From: Pseudoalteromonas undina
GTDB lineage: Bacteria > Pseudomonadota > Gammaproteobacteria > Enterobacterales > Alteromonadaceae
NCBI RefSeq assembly: GCF_000238275.3
Contig: NZ_AHCF03000004.1
Span: forward strand, 434,001 to 498,000
Length of the DNA stretch: 64,000 nucleotides
Direction: 5' to 3'
Shown here: in pieces, positions 17,372 to 24,757 of the stretch
How the letters are laid out: each line of letters begins with the position of its first letter
How positions within the stretch are numbered: position 1 is the stretch's first letter
Made by a program: the position numbers and the translations under genes
Notes under the pieces: generated by a model
Database searches by the model: none
Told to the model about the DNA's origin: nothing
Seen by the model: only the letters and a program-made list of their open reading frames with translations

Positions 17372-18043
17372 ATGATCATTCACTTTACAAAAAAGTTTGA
17401 GTTCCTCAGCTCTATTATTAATTCAAAATCTTTTAGACTGAAATATTGCTGCGAATCCATAGGTGATAAAGAGGGTAGAATAGTGTCAAATGCGGCACAT
17501 CCGATGGTTTCATTTAGCGAATTTAACGACAACGATTTAGAACATAAAACTATTACATACGGTCGTTATGGAATTGCATTAAAAAAAGACTGGGCTAGAA
17601 AACTTGGAATTGGGCCAGTATTGTATGTTGAGAAAAATTCTCCAGCAGCAAAAGGGCTTGTTAGCCTGCTGCGAGCTCGGCAAAACATGGATACATTGCC
17701 AGATGAGTTACGATTACCAATAATTCAGATGAAGTGCTTTACTAAACACGAAACAGGTTACAACAGTTGGAATGGGGACGAAAACTTCTGTTTCAAAAGT
17801 GAAAATGAATGGAGGTTTGTTCCAAGCAAAAAGCAGATAGGAAACAGGCCTATTTCAGAGAACTATTCGACATATAAAGCAAATGAACAAAAATACAATA
17901 AGCAATTATTACCTCACCCTCTAAGTTTTTCAGAAGAGGATATCGAGTGTATATATACAAATACTTTAGCTGAAAAAGAAGAACTAATCTCTACGTTTGG
18001 CATGGATGAAAGACAGATAAAAATAAGTTCTTGGAAATCATAA
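17372..18043 (+). CDS. AbiGi-family abortive-infection protein
   Basis: A 223-residue protein matching, by pattern, the AbiGi family (the partner once named antitoxin of the lactococcal AbiG phage-exclusion pair). It has an N-terminal HFTKKFEFLSSII, then PMVSFSEFND, YGRYGIALKKDWARKLGIGPVLYV split over residues 68-92, and NFCFKSENEWRFVPSK near residue 142. The ATG has TTAGG 7 nt upstream. A long terminator follows, so the DUF6988-like gene downstream is not in the same transcript unless by read-through. A classical AbiGii partner is not adjacent. A role in phage defence is inferred from the family name and the accessory setting. Confidence 0.7.
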   Translation: MIIHFTKKFEFLSSIINSKSFRLKYCCESIGDKEGRIVSNAAHPMVSFSEFNDNDLEHKTITYGRYGIALKKDWARKLGIGPVLYVEKNSPAAKGLVSLLRARQNMDTLPDELRLPIIQMKCFTKHETGYNSWNGDENFCFKSENEWRFVPSKKQIGNRPISENYSTYKANEQKYNKQLLPHPLSFSEEDIECIYTNTLAEKEELISTFGMDERQIKISSWKS

Positions 18044-18071
18044 ATATAACAATCAACTTAAGTCGGGCGTT

Positions 18072-18115
18072 GAGGCTGTAGAATTACTCTTTTTCAAGAG
18101 AAACAGCCTCTTTTA
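18072..18115 (+). terminator. Rho-independent terminator
   Basis: GAGGCTGT / ACAGCCTC stem, with an inner CTCTT / AAGAG hairpin, followed by TTTTATGGG. It ends the AbiGi-family transcript 29 nt after its stop. Confidence 0.7.
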
Positions 18116-18237
18116 TGGGTTCCAAGTGGATTACCTAATACTTTAAAACGCTTAGAGTTAATTACAGGAACTCGTTTTTAATTGAATTTGGCTGTTGGAG
18201 TTATTCTACAGTCTCGTTATAAGCCTAAGGATTCATA

Positions 18238-18828
18238 TTGAGCATGTTAGAGTATTCACTTCAGCTATCAAAGGATATTAATAAATCTTTAGCTGGATTA
18301 ACGGTAAAGCGCGATGACGAAATTTTATTTCCATGGTTATTTCATTCGTTAGTGATAGAGCATCACCGAAGTATTATTGTGCTGTGTGACAATCAATTAT
18401 ATAGCTCAGCATCGAGTTTAATTCGTTGTGTTTTTGAAGCCTATATTAAGGGTCTGTGGTTTGCTGAGTTCGCTACTGAGTCTGATTTCGAGAAACTAAA
18501 AAATGATAAATTCAATAAAGACTTCTATAAATTAGTAAATGCACTAGAAAACAAAAATAAAAATGGAATAAAAAAAGCTAAGGAAAGTTATTGGCCTAAT
18601 TTAAATAGCCTTACTCACTCAGGAGCAGCTCAGCTATCGAGAAGAATTAATGGTACCGAAATAGTGAGTAACTTTGATGATGAATTTATTCAGCAGATGC
18701 TTCGGTTTTCTAATAATTATGCATTACTGTCGTTTAGTGAAGTTGTAGAAATGTCAGGTGATTGTGATGCTCAGGAGGCTTGTCTAATTATTATCGAAAA
18801 GTATAAAGACACCTTTAGTATGACGTAA
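18238..18828 (+). CDS. DUF6988/DUF5677-like helical protein
   Basis: A 196-residue all-helical soluble protein. It matches the DUF6988/DUF5677 pattern: a helix with HHRSIIVLCDNQLYSSASSL, then LIRCVFEAYIKGLWF, and the late NSLTHSGAAQLSRR signature. Those families are HEPN-like folds often found near defence and toxin-antitoxin genes, but the strict HEPN RNase motif (R-x4-6-H) is not evident. AAGGA lies 6 nt before the TTG at 18238; the ATG at 18244 is an alternative. The position beside an AbiGi-family gene suggests a defence role, which is inference. Confidence 0.65.
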   Translation: MSMLEYSLQLSKDINKSLAGLTVKRDDEILFPWLFHSLVIEHHRSIIVLCDNQLYSSASSLIRCVFEAYIKGLWFAEFATESDFEKLKNDKFNKDFYKLVNALENKNKNGIKKAKESYWPNLNSLTHSGAAQLSRRINGTEIVSNFDDEFIQQMLRFSNNYALLSFSEVVEMSGDCDAQEACLIIIEKYKDTFSMT

Positions 18829-18864
18829 TGTGGTTAAGGCTTATAACAAGAGTCTAAGGTTACG

Positions 18865-18890
18865 ACAGTCCGCTCATGGCACAAACCGGA
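18865..18890 (+). repeat. GTCCGC-type repeat, left half only
   Basis: ACAGTCCGCTCATGGCAC matches the left arm of 15798-15852; the right arm is missing. Confidence 0.55.
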
Positions 18891-19018
18891 AATCCCCCCA
18901 TAAATTCCGCATTTACACATTAAGGTTTTTAAAACCTTAATGTAATGAATTTTCAATCATTCAACTATTTACCTAAATCTAAACCTATTTAAATTCAAGG
19001 TCAGACTTTAGTTAATAA

Positions 19019-19094
19019 ATCTCAATTTAAGTGCCATACTTCGAATGAAATTCAAACAATTCTCAACTTGCCGCGAATTCTCAATTTAAGTGGC
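19019..19094. repeat. Direct repeats resembling an IS21-type terminal array
   Basis: TCTCAATTTAAGTGCC (19019-19034) and TCTCAATTTAAGTGGC (19079-19094) are direct repeats 60 nt apart, with a related TTCTCAACTTGCC between them. Multiple short transposase-binding repeats near an end are typical of IS21-like elements; no transposase is present, so this would be a solo end. Confidence 0.45.
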
Positions 19095-19137
19095 GCTGGC
19101 CAAAAAATGCAAAAAATTTAATTTTTGATCAAAAACC

Positions 19138-19160
19138 AATTGATAACTATTTTCGTTTAG
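19138..19160 (+). promoter_or_regulatory. Possible Fur box upstream of bfd
   Basis: AATTGATAACTATTTTCGTT resembles the Fur consensus only in part, about 45 nt before the bfd start. bfd is Fur-repressed in many gammaproteobacteria. Confidence 0.35.
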
Positions 19161-19204
19161 ATTAATATAAACCTACTAAATGAAATTGAGAGTTGTTTGT
19201 ATTC

Positions 19205-19399
19205 ATGTATGTTTGTCTTTGTCACGGTGTGACCGATAAAAAAATTGAGCAAACCATCGACGATGGTGCTACTACCATGCGCGAGCTAACTAAAGAGCTT
19301 AAAGTGGGCAGCCAGTGCGGTAAGTGTTGTTGCTGTACTAAAAAGATCCTCAATCGTAAACTGATTCAAATTGCAGATATAACCGATCAAGTGGCTTAA
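19205..19399 (+). CDS. bfd: Bacterioferritin-associated ferredoxin
   Basis: A 64-residue protein with the four cysteine ligands of the Bfd [2Fe-2S] cluster: C-x-C at the N-terminus (VCLCHGVTD) and C-x-x-C later (SQCGKCCCC). Bfd passes electrons to the bacterioferritin haem to release stored iron. The start ATG at 19205 gives the usual MYVCLCHG beginning; an earlier in-frame codon at 19193 is not needed. It converges on the two bacterioferritin genes across a shared bidirectional terminator, a natural pairing of store and release functions. A run of four cysteines (KCCCC) is unusual but keeps the ligand spacing. Confidence 0.95.
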   Translation: MYVCLCHGVTDKKIEQTIDDGATTMRELTKELKVGSQCGKCCCCTKKILNRKLIQIADITDQVA

Positions 19400-19462
19400 T
19401 AGTAATTTATGTAATTGCCCCTATCTAAACGAATTGGTTTAACATTTAAAAATTAAACATAA

Positions 19463-19486
19463 AAAAAGCAGCCTTAGCTGCTTTTT
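19463..19486. terminator. Bidirectional terminator
   Basis: AAAAAGCAGC / GCTGCTTTTT with a 4-nt loop CTTA. The A- and T-tracts on both sides serve bfd on the plus strand and the bacterioferritin operon on the minus strand. Confidence 0.85.
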
Positions 19487-19502
19487 GTATTTATAACTTT
19501 AC

Positions 19503-19967
19503 TTACAGTTGCGATTGTAAGTAGTTTTCAAGCCCAGTATTTTTGATCAGTAGTTGCTGTGTTTCTAGCCAATCAATTTGTTCTTCTTGCTCATTTAAAA
19601 TGTTGTCGAGCGCTTCACGGCTAATGTAATCTTTTTTACTCTCAGCGAGTTTAATGGCGGCACGAAGCTCGTCTACTGTATCAAGTTCAAAGCTCATGTT
19701 AGCAGCAATCATTTCTTCGCTGTTTTCGCCTATACGTAAACGTCCTAAATCTTGAAGGTTCGGTAGGCCTTCTAAAAATAAAATACGCTCAATTAAACGG
19801 TCGGCGTTTTTCATTTTTTGTATCGATACTTTGTAATCAGCTTTGTCTAGTTTACTAAAACCAAAATCTTTAAACATGCGTGCATGTAAAAAGTATTGGT
19901 TAATACCCACAAGCTCATTAGCAAGTACTTTATTTAGTGCTGCAATAACGTCTTTATCGCCTTTCAT
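19503..19967 (-). CDS. bfr: Bacterioferritin, haem-binding subunit lacking the ferroxidase site
   Basis: A 154-residue bacterioferritin subunit and second gene of the pair, 11 nt after its partner. The haem ligand Met52 is present (KMKNAD). Of the six ferroxidase ligands, Glu18 and Glu94 remain, but the others are replaced: Glu51 to Lys, His54 to Asn, Glu127 to Gln, His130 to Gln. The subunit should therefore bind haem at the two-fold interface but not oxidise Fe2+. The partner subunit shows the opposite pattern. Such complementary pairs are known in Neisseria and some pseudomonads and co-assemble into 24-mers. Electron delivery by Bfd through the haem would rely on this subunit. Confidence 0.95.
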   Translation of the reverse strand: MKGDKDVIAALNKVLANELVGINQYFLHARMFKDFGFSKLDKADYKVSIQKMKNADRLIERILFLEGLPNLQDLGRLRIGENSEEMIAANMSFELDTVDELRAAIKLAESKKDYISREALDNILNEQEEQIDWLETQQLLIKNTGLENYLQSQL

Positions 19968-19978
19968 AATATAAGTCC

Positions 19979-20452
19979 TTATTCGCCCATTTGAGCTTGG
20001 TGATAGTTTTGAGTGCCAATTTTGTCAATCAGACCCAGTTGTTGCTCTAACCAGTAGACGTGATCTTCTTCGGTATCAAATAATAGCTTTTCTAAAATTT
20101 CACGAGATTGATAATCTTGCTGTTGTTCACAGATAGCAATAACCTCTTTAACACACTCAACCACTTCAAGTTCTAAGGTTAAGTCGTTTTGCATCATGCT
20201 TTTTACATCGTTACCAATTAACAGGTCACGACGTTTGGTCATGTTTGGTACGCCTTCTAAAAAAAGAATACGCTTGATTAGCCAGTCAGCGTGGTCTTTT
20301 TCTTCTTCCATTTCATGGTTAAGACGCTCATAAAGTTTGTTTAAGCCCCAATCGTCGTACATACGAGAATGAATAAAATACTGGTCAATAGCAGCTAATT
20401 CGTTAGCTAACAATGTATTGAAGGCGTCGATTACTTTTTGATTACCTTTCAT
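19979..20452 (-). CDS. bfr: Bacterioferritin, catalytic subunit lacking the haem ligand
   Basis: A 157-residue bacterioferritin subunit, first gene of the operon. All ferroxidase ligands are in place: Glu18, Glu51, His54, Glu94, and Glu and His in DTEEDHVYW near 128 and 131. The haem-ligating Met52 is replaced by Lys (EEEKDHADW). It should oxidise and store iron but cannot ligate haem through Met52. Together with the following gene it makes a division of labour: catalysis here, haem there. There is no clear Fur site in the 220-nt leader; many bacterioferritins are positively iron-regulated. Confidence 0.95.
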   Translation of the reverse strand: MKGNQKVIDAFNTLLANELAAIDQYFIHSRMYDDWGLNKLYERLNHEMEEEKDHADWLIKRILFLEGVPNMTKRRDLLIGNDVKSMMQNDLTLELEVVECVKEVIAICEQQQDYQSREILEKLLFDTEEDHVYWLEQQLGLIDKIGTQNYHQAQMGE

Positions 20453-20636
20453 AGCGCTTATCCTAAAAATTCTAATTGTGGCTAGTCTAGTATATAGGCA
20501 CAGAATTGCAAGTAATTTACTTATAAATCATATGGTTAATATTGAGTTTGATTCTCGTTTAAGTTTGCATTGCTGGTTGATAAATGGACAGGTTGTTATT
20601 TGTATTTTAGATCAGCAAGTTAGTTGAGGGTATAAG

Positions 20637-20665
20637 CGCGTTCATACCGTAAAAGTATGAACGCG
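20637..20665 (-). terminator. Hairpin after the TonB receptor gene
   Basis: A perfect 11-bp stem (CGCGTTCATAC / GTATGAACGCG), loop CGTAAAA, 8 nt after the receptor stop. It lacks a U-tract on the minus strand, so it may stabilise the mRNA end or terminate weakly. Confidence 0.5.
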
Positions 20666-20672
20666 TAAGTGA

Positions 20673-22811
20673 TTAAAATTGATAAGTAACACCTACTGTG
20701 GCCGTGGTACCTAAACCTTTAATGTTGTATCCGCCATAGGTGTAAGATTGCGCACGGGCTGGGAAGTAGTCTTGGTTAAATAAGTTTTCTACCCCGATAA
20801 AACCTTGCCAACTATCTGCAAACTGATACTGACCACTTAAATTAAACACAGTGTAGTTATCGACAGGTCCCTGATCGCCAACATATTTACCATTATCATT
20901 AGGCTCAAAGCGCTTTCTATCACCCACATACAAGTAACTTAATGTTAGTGACAGGGTATCCGTAGGCTGCCAGTTAAGGTTTGCTGTGGCTTTTGGTGGA
21001 CTGATTTGCTTAGAGCCTAAATATATATCTGCTTCAGTATTTTTACCTTCTACATAACTATAAGTTGCCAGTAATTTAAGAGATGGGCTTATGGTGTAGT
21101 CTACTAAGGCTTCATAACCCCAAATTTCTTGAGGTGCTCTAACCGGTTCATAAACACCGGTTACTTCATTAAATTTGTTTGTAGTACCAAGCTCAGAGGT
21201 GCTTCGATATGCTGCGACTTCTAAACGAACTGCATCAAATTGAGAATTAAAACCAATTTCATAATTATCGATAATTGAAGCTTGTGTTTGAATAAGGCCT
21301 ATATCATTTACTGTGGCAGAGCGAAGTAGGCGGCCAATATCTGATATATCAGATCCCTGTGAGTAGTTTAAAAAGGGGCTGAATTTTTCATCTAGATTGT
21401 ATTTAATGCCCACGTTATAGGTCGTAGCATTGTAATCAACCGTGTCGCCTTTTACGCTAATTGGCACAGAGCATTGCGTGGCCGTTTTACATAATTTAAG
21501 CGTGCGATAATCATCTACGCTAAGGTCGATATTTTCTTTGCGTACACCGGCCTTTATTATTAAGTCATTAGCAATAACCCACTTAGTTTGTAAAAAGCCC
21601 GCGACACTTTTCATGTCCATTTCTGGCACCCAAACACGCCCATCAACCAGCGGTTGTGCAGTTACATCATTTAACGCATCAATTCCGTAAATAAATGACG
21701 CTTCAACTGAGTCAAAGTCCACCTGGGTATTAAAAGTTGCTCTGGCGCCTTTTTTTTCTGAACTTATAACTGATTGACCACCTTGATAATTCTCATCAGG
21801 ATTGGCAAGGTTTGGAGAGAAGAAAAACACATTTTCTATATCTTGCGTATAGAGGTCTAACGTCATTTGTGTGTTTTCAAGCAGTGCGTAGTCGGTGTAT
21901 TTTAAGGTTATATTTTCGTTGCCTTCTGGCCCTTGTGGTTTACCTTGCTTTTGTAATTCTGACGGCACATGAATGGCGTAGGTTTTTTCTCCTAGGCTCA
22001 TATCACCAACAACATCGCCTAAGTCGGTTTTTTGTTGTGAACTGAAGTAGTTATAACTAAATTGGAGTTGCTTTTCATCATCAAAGTCATAGCCAAGCTT
22101 AGTGAAGTAATTTTGTGTAACGGCATCAGATAAACCATATTGTAAACCGAGAATATCGCCTTGCGAATCGCGTTGTACACCGTTTTCTTCATAGCTTGCA
22201 GTTACTAAGTAGCTAAATTTATCTGCACGACCATTCAATGCTGCAGATAACCTTGCGCCTGCGCTTTCTTCAAGTTTTACCGCACTAAAACGACTCGATA
22301 AGCTTATTTCACCTTGGGTTTGGCCATCGCTTTGTGCTTGTTTGGTAATATAGTTAATAATTCCGCCTGATGCGCCGTTACCATAAATTGACGTTGCCCC
22401 TTTAATGACTTCTATTCGACCTATTGCGCTTGGATCTAAGGTTTTTACCCCTAATGATCCGTTACGCAGTGGCGTTGACTGTGGCACGCCATCAATCATG
22501 ATCAGTGGGGCACGCCCGCGTAAAGTTTGTCCTGAATTACTTGAGCTTCCAGTATCTGGAGCAAGGCCGGGAACCATTTGTGCTAAAAGGCTTTGTAATT
22601 CTGGATTAACTTTTAAATGCGCTTCTATTTGCTTTTGACTAATAATAGTTATGGAAGCAGGGACCTCATCAATACTTTCAAAAACACGACTACCCGAAAC
22701 AATAACGTGCTCCATTTCTGTTTGATTTAAATTTCTTTGGATCGTTGATTCGTCTGCAATACTGGCGCCACTGACTGTTAATGCTATTAAGCTCAGAGAT
22801 GTTTTAAACAT
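20673..22811 (-). CDS. TonB-dependent siderophore-type receptor
   Basis: A 712-residue outer-membrane receptor. The start at 22811 is chosen for AAGGA upstream and for a direct signal peptide (MFKTSLSLIALTVSGASIA). A TonB-box-like MEHVIVSGSRV follows, then a plug domain (residues about 45-160, with IEVIKGATSIYGNGASGG), then a 22-strand barrel ending in a terminal aromatic (TVGVTYQF). The RGRAPLIMIDGVPQ and SIYGNGASGGIINYITK stretches are typical of siderophore receptors. A Fur-box-like site lies about 80 nt upstream and ferritin genes are next door, so a ferric siderophore is the likely cargo. No siderophore synthesis or inner-membrane transporter gene lies nearby. Confidence 0.93.
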   Translation of the reverse strand: MFKTSLSLIALTVSGASIADESTIQRNLNQTEMEHVIVSGSRVFESIDEVPASITIISQKQIEAHLKVNPELQSLLAQMVPGLAPDTGSSSNSGQTLRGRAPLIMIDGVPQSTPLRNGSLGVKTLDPSAIGRIEVIKGATSIYGNGASGGIINYITKQAQSDGQTQGEISLSSRFSAVKLEESAGARLSAALNGRADKFSYLVTASYEENGVQRDSQGDILGLQYGLSDAVTQNYFTKLGYDFDDEKQLQFSYNYFSSQQKTDLGDVVGDMSLGEKTYAIHVPSELQKQGKPQGPEGNENITLKYTDYALLENTQMTLDLYTQDIENVFFFSPNLANPDENYQGGQSVISSEKKGARATFNTQVDFDSVEASFIYGIDALNDVTAQPLVDGRVWVPEMDMKSVAGFLQTKWVIANDLIIKAGVRKENIDLSVDDYRTLKLCKTATQCSVPISVKGDTVDYNATTYNVGIKYNLDEKFSPFLNYSQGSDISDIGRLLRSATVNDIGLIQTQASIIDNYEIGFNSQFDAVRLEVAAYRSTSELGTTNKFNEVTGVYEPVRAPQEIWGYEALVDYTISPSLKLLATYSYVEGKNTEADIYLGSKQISPPKATANLNWQPTDTLSLTLSYLYVGDRKRFEPNDNGKYVGDQGPVDNYTVFNLSGQYQFADSWQGFIGVENLFNQDYFPARAQSYTYGGYNIKGLGTTATVGVTYQF

Positions 22812-22888
22812 GCGGGTCCTTCGTTTGAATGGTTTTAGTTGTGTTAATGATGGGCGCAATATTAAGAGTAATTTAAAGTAAACGCAAG

Positions 22889-22911
22889 GTTAATGATAAT
22901 TGTTTTTATTT
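22889..22911 (-). promoter_or_regulatory. Fur box
   Basis: GTTAATGATAATTGTTTTTA resembles the Fur consensus (GATAATGATAATCATTATC) well on its left side. It lies about 80 nt before the TonB receptor start. Confidence 0.55.
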
Positions 22912-23078
22912 GCATGTATGCTATTGCAAGCTATAGGGGGTCAAATATAACGTTGCGTTAAAATAGATGTTCGTAACGGCAGTTGATTATTGTTAGCAGG
23001 CCTTCTGCGTTTTGTTGCACAAGGCATAAAAATAAAGATGTGTTCAGTTTTAATTACAAAGTACTTTGTATAATCAAA

Positions 23079-23939
23079 CTAAGGTGAACAACACTCAATT
23101 ACGCAGTGTTCAATTGCAAATTCATCATGTAAATAGTGTTTTATGGCATTAAGCTCAATAGGGGTATCTGTTTGCATCACAATTTCACAGTGAGTGGTAG
23201 TATCGTCCAGTTGCCACGCTTTTATTGATTTTATTTGCGTAATAGCGAACTGTTGTAGTAATTTTTTGCTTATAAGTTGCTGATCAAAATCAATGGGTGC
23301 TGCTTGCATTAAAATGCTGCAGCTGGCTTTCAGTAATAATACGCCATGATAAATAACGTAAAGTGATATTAAAATAGTCGCTATTAAATCAACGACATAC
23401 CACTGGTATAAAATGATTAAAGTTCCGGCAATAATAACGACTATTGATGCCATTGCATCAGACACATTATGAATAAACGCCGCCTTTATATTCATGTTGT
23501 TTTTAGCGCCGGCTTTAAAGGTTAATAACGCAGTGACTAAATCAACGAGTAGCGCCACTGCGGCAACCCATACAATGATCCAGCCATTGATAGGTTGGGG
23601 GTTTAAATAACTATTTATGGCTTCAAAAATTAAATAACCACCGATCACTATTAACGTAGTGCTATTAAAAAGGGTTGCTAGTATCTCTGCGCGTTTGTAG
23701 CCAAAATGATGGGTTGTATCAGCCTGTTTATTGCCAATTTTTCGGGCAACGAGGGCAATAAAAATAGAAGCCGCATCACTTAGGTTATGTAATGCATCGG
23801 CAATTAATGAAAGGCTGCCAGAAAATATGCCACCAACAACTTGCACTGCAGTCAGTAAAACATTTATAAATACGGCAAGGGTGAGCTGTTTATCACTTTG
23901 GTTATCATCAACGTGACTATGTGAGTGACCATGACCCAT
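23079..23939 (-). CDS. Cation diffusion facilitator, zinc exporter (ZitB/CzcD type)
   Basis: A 286-residue inner-membrane CDF transporter with a His-rich N-terminus (MGHGHSHSHVDD), six membrane helices, and the two metal-site motifs H-x3-D: DALHNLSDA on helix 2 and FIHNVSDAM on helix 5. The C-terminal cytoplasmic domain (about residues 205-286) has the ferredoxin-like CDF fold with further His residues. His/Asp at both sites is typical of Zn2+ transport by proton antiport. It is a single gene with GGGAG upstream of the ATG. No MerR or other metal regulator is adjacent. Confidence 0.93.
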   Translation of the reverse strand: MGHGHSHSHVDDNQSDKQLTLAVFINVLLTAVQVVGGIFSGSLSLIADALHNLSDAASIFIALVARKIGNKQADTTHHFGYKRAEILATLFNSTTLIVIGGYLIFEAINSYLNPQPINGWIIVWVAAVALLVDLVTALLTFKAGAKNNMNIKAAFIHNVSDAMASIVVIIAGTLIILYQWYVVDLIATILISLYVIYHGVLLLKASCSILMQAAPIDFDQQLISKKLLQQFAITQIKSIKAWQLDDTTTHCEIVMQTDTPIELNAIKHYLHDEFAIEHCVIECCSP

Positions 23940-24198
23940 TCTAGTTAAACTCCCTTATTGCTTTACTTTTTACTCATAATGACAACTTTTTACCATTTAT
24001 AAAAGCGCTGTTTTAATTTGTTTTTTAGATATCGTAATGGCTAAATTTAAATAAGCCCGTGATAGTTACGTATTGAATATAAAAACGATATGCTAGGGTA
24101 TAAGTAAATGTATTAATGGCTTAAGTTATCATAATTATTTAGGCACTTTTTATTTTAAATTTAATAGGCATAAAAGTCGTTTTGAAGGGTTAATAACA

Positions 24199-24687
24199 AT
24201 GAACACAGCAATAGAAATTCGCGATGCACAGCCAAGTGATGCAAAAACAATTCTGCATTTTATTAATGAGCTTGCCATTTACGAAAAAGAGCCAGATGCA
24301 GTTAAAACAGATGAACAAGCAATTTTAGATACACTGTTTTGCGACGGCGCAACAGCGCACAGTTTAATTTGTTTACAAGATGATGAACCAATTGGTTTTG
24401 CGGTGTATTTTTACAACTACTCTACTTGGTTAGGTAAAAATGGTCTCTATTTAGAAGATTTATATGTTAGCCCAGATAGCCGTGGAAATGGTGCCGGTAA
24501 AGCTATCATGAAAGAGCTGGCAAACAGAGCAATAAGCAAAGACTGTGGTCGCTTTGAGTGGGTAGTGCTTGATTGGAATAAACCCGCGATTGATTTTTAC
24601 AATAGCATGGGCGCTGAGCCACAGAATGAATGGATTATATATCGTTTAACGGGCCAAGCATTGATTGATTTTGCAAACAAAGATTAG
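24199..24687 (+). CDS. GNAT acetyltransferase, diamine N-acetyltransferase (SSAT)-like
   Basis: A 162-residue single-domain GNAT enzyme. The acetyl-CoA loop is RGNGAGKAIMK at about residues 95-105, preceded by LYLEDLYVSPDSRG and followed by FEWVVLDWNKPAIDFYNSMG. These stretches match the spermidine/spermine (or thialysine) acetyltransferase subgroup, where the WxVLDWN and AIDFY motifs are conserved. The start ATG follows GGGTTAATAACA; the ribosome binding site is weak. A polyamine or lysine-analogue acceptor is likely but not proven. Monocistronic. Confidence 0.85.
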   Translation: MNTAIEIRDAQPSDAKTILHFINELAIYEKEPDAVKTDEQAILDTLFCDGATAHSLICLQDDEPIGFAVYFYNYSTWLGKNGLYLEDLYVSPDSRGNGAGKAIMKELANRAISKDCGRFEWVVLDWNKPAIDFYNSMGAEPQNEWIIYRLTGQALIDFANKD

Positions 24688-24757
24688 TGCCGAATATGGC
24701 CAGTAATATACCTAGTTTTTGTTAAGCTAAGCGCTACATAACTTATAAGAGCAATTT

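Larger units (their letters stand above)
18829..19204. other. Intergenic region with IS-end-like repeats at the island's right border
   Basis: Holds a partial GTCCGC unit (18865-18890), then a pair of direct repeats (19019-19094), then the promoter region of bfd. No gene is visible. Confidence 0.55.

Noticed and set aside
14810..18240. Chromosomal integron: single small genes with spacers containing GTTAGGC- and GTTAGAC-like motifs (e.g. near 14910, 14990, 16785)
   Set aside because: The candidate core sites lack matching inverse cores and complementary arms at the right spacing, gene orientations differ, and no integrase is visible. The spacer structures are explained better by the GTCCGC hairpin repeats.
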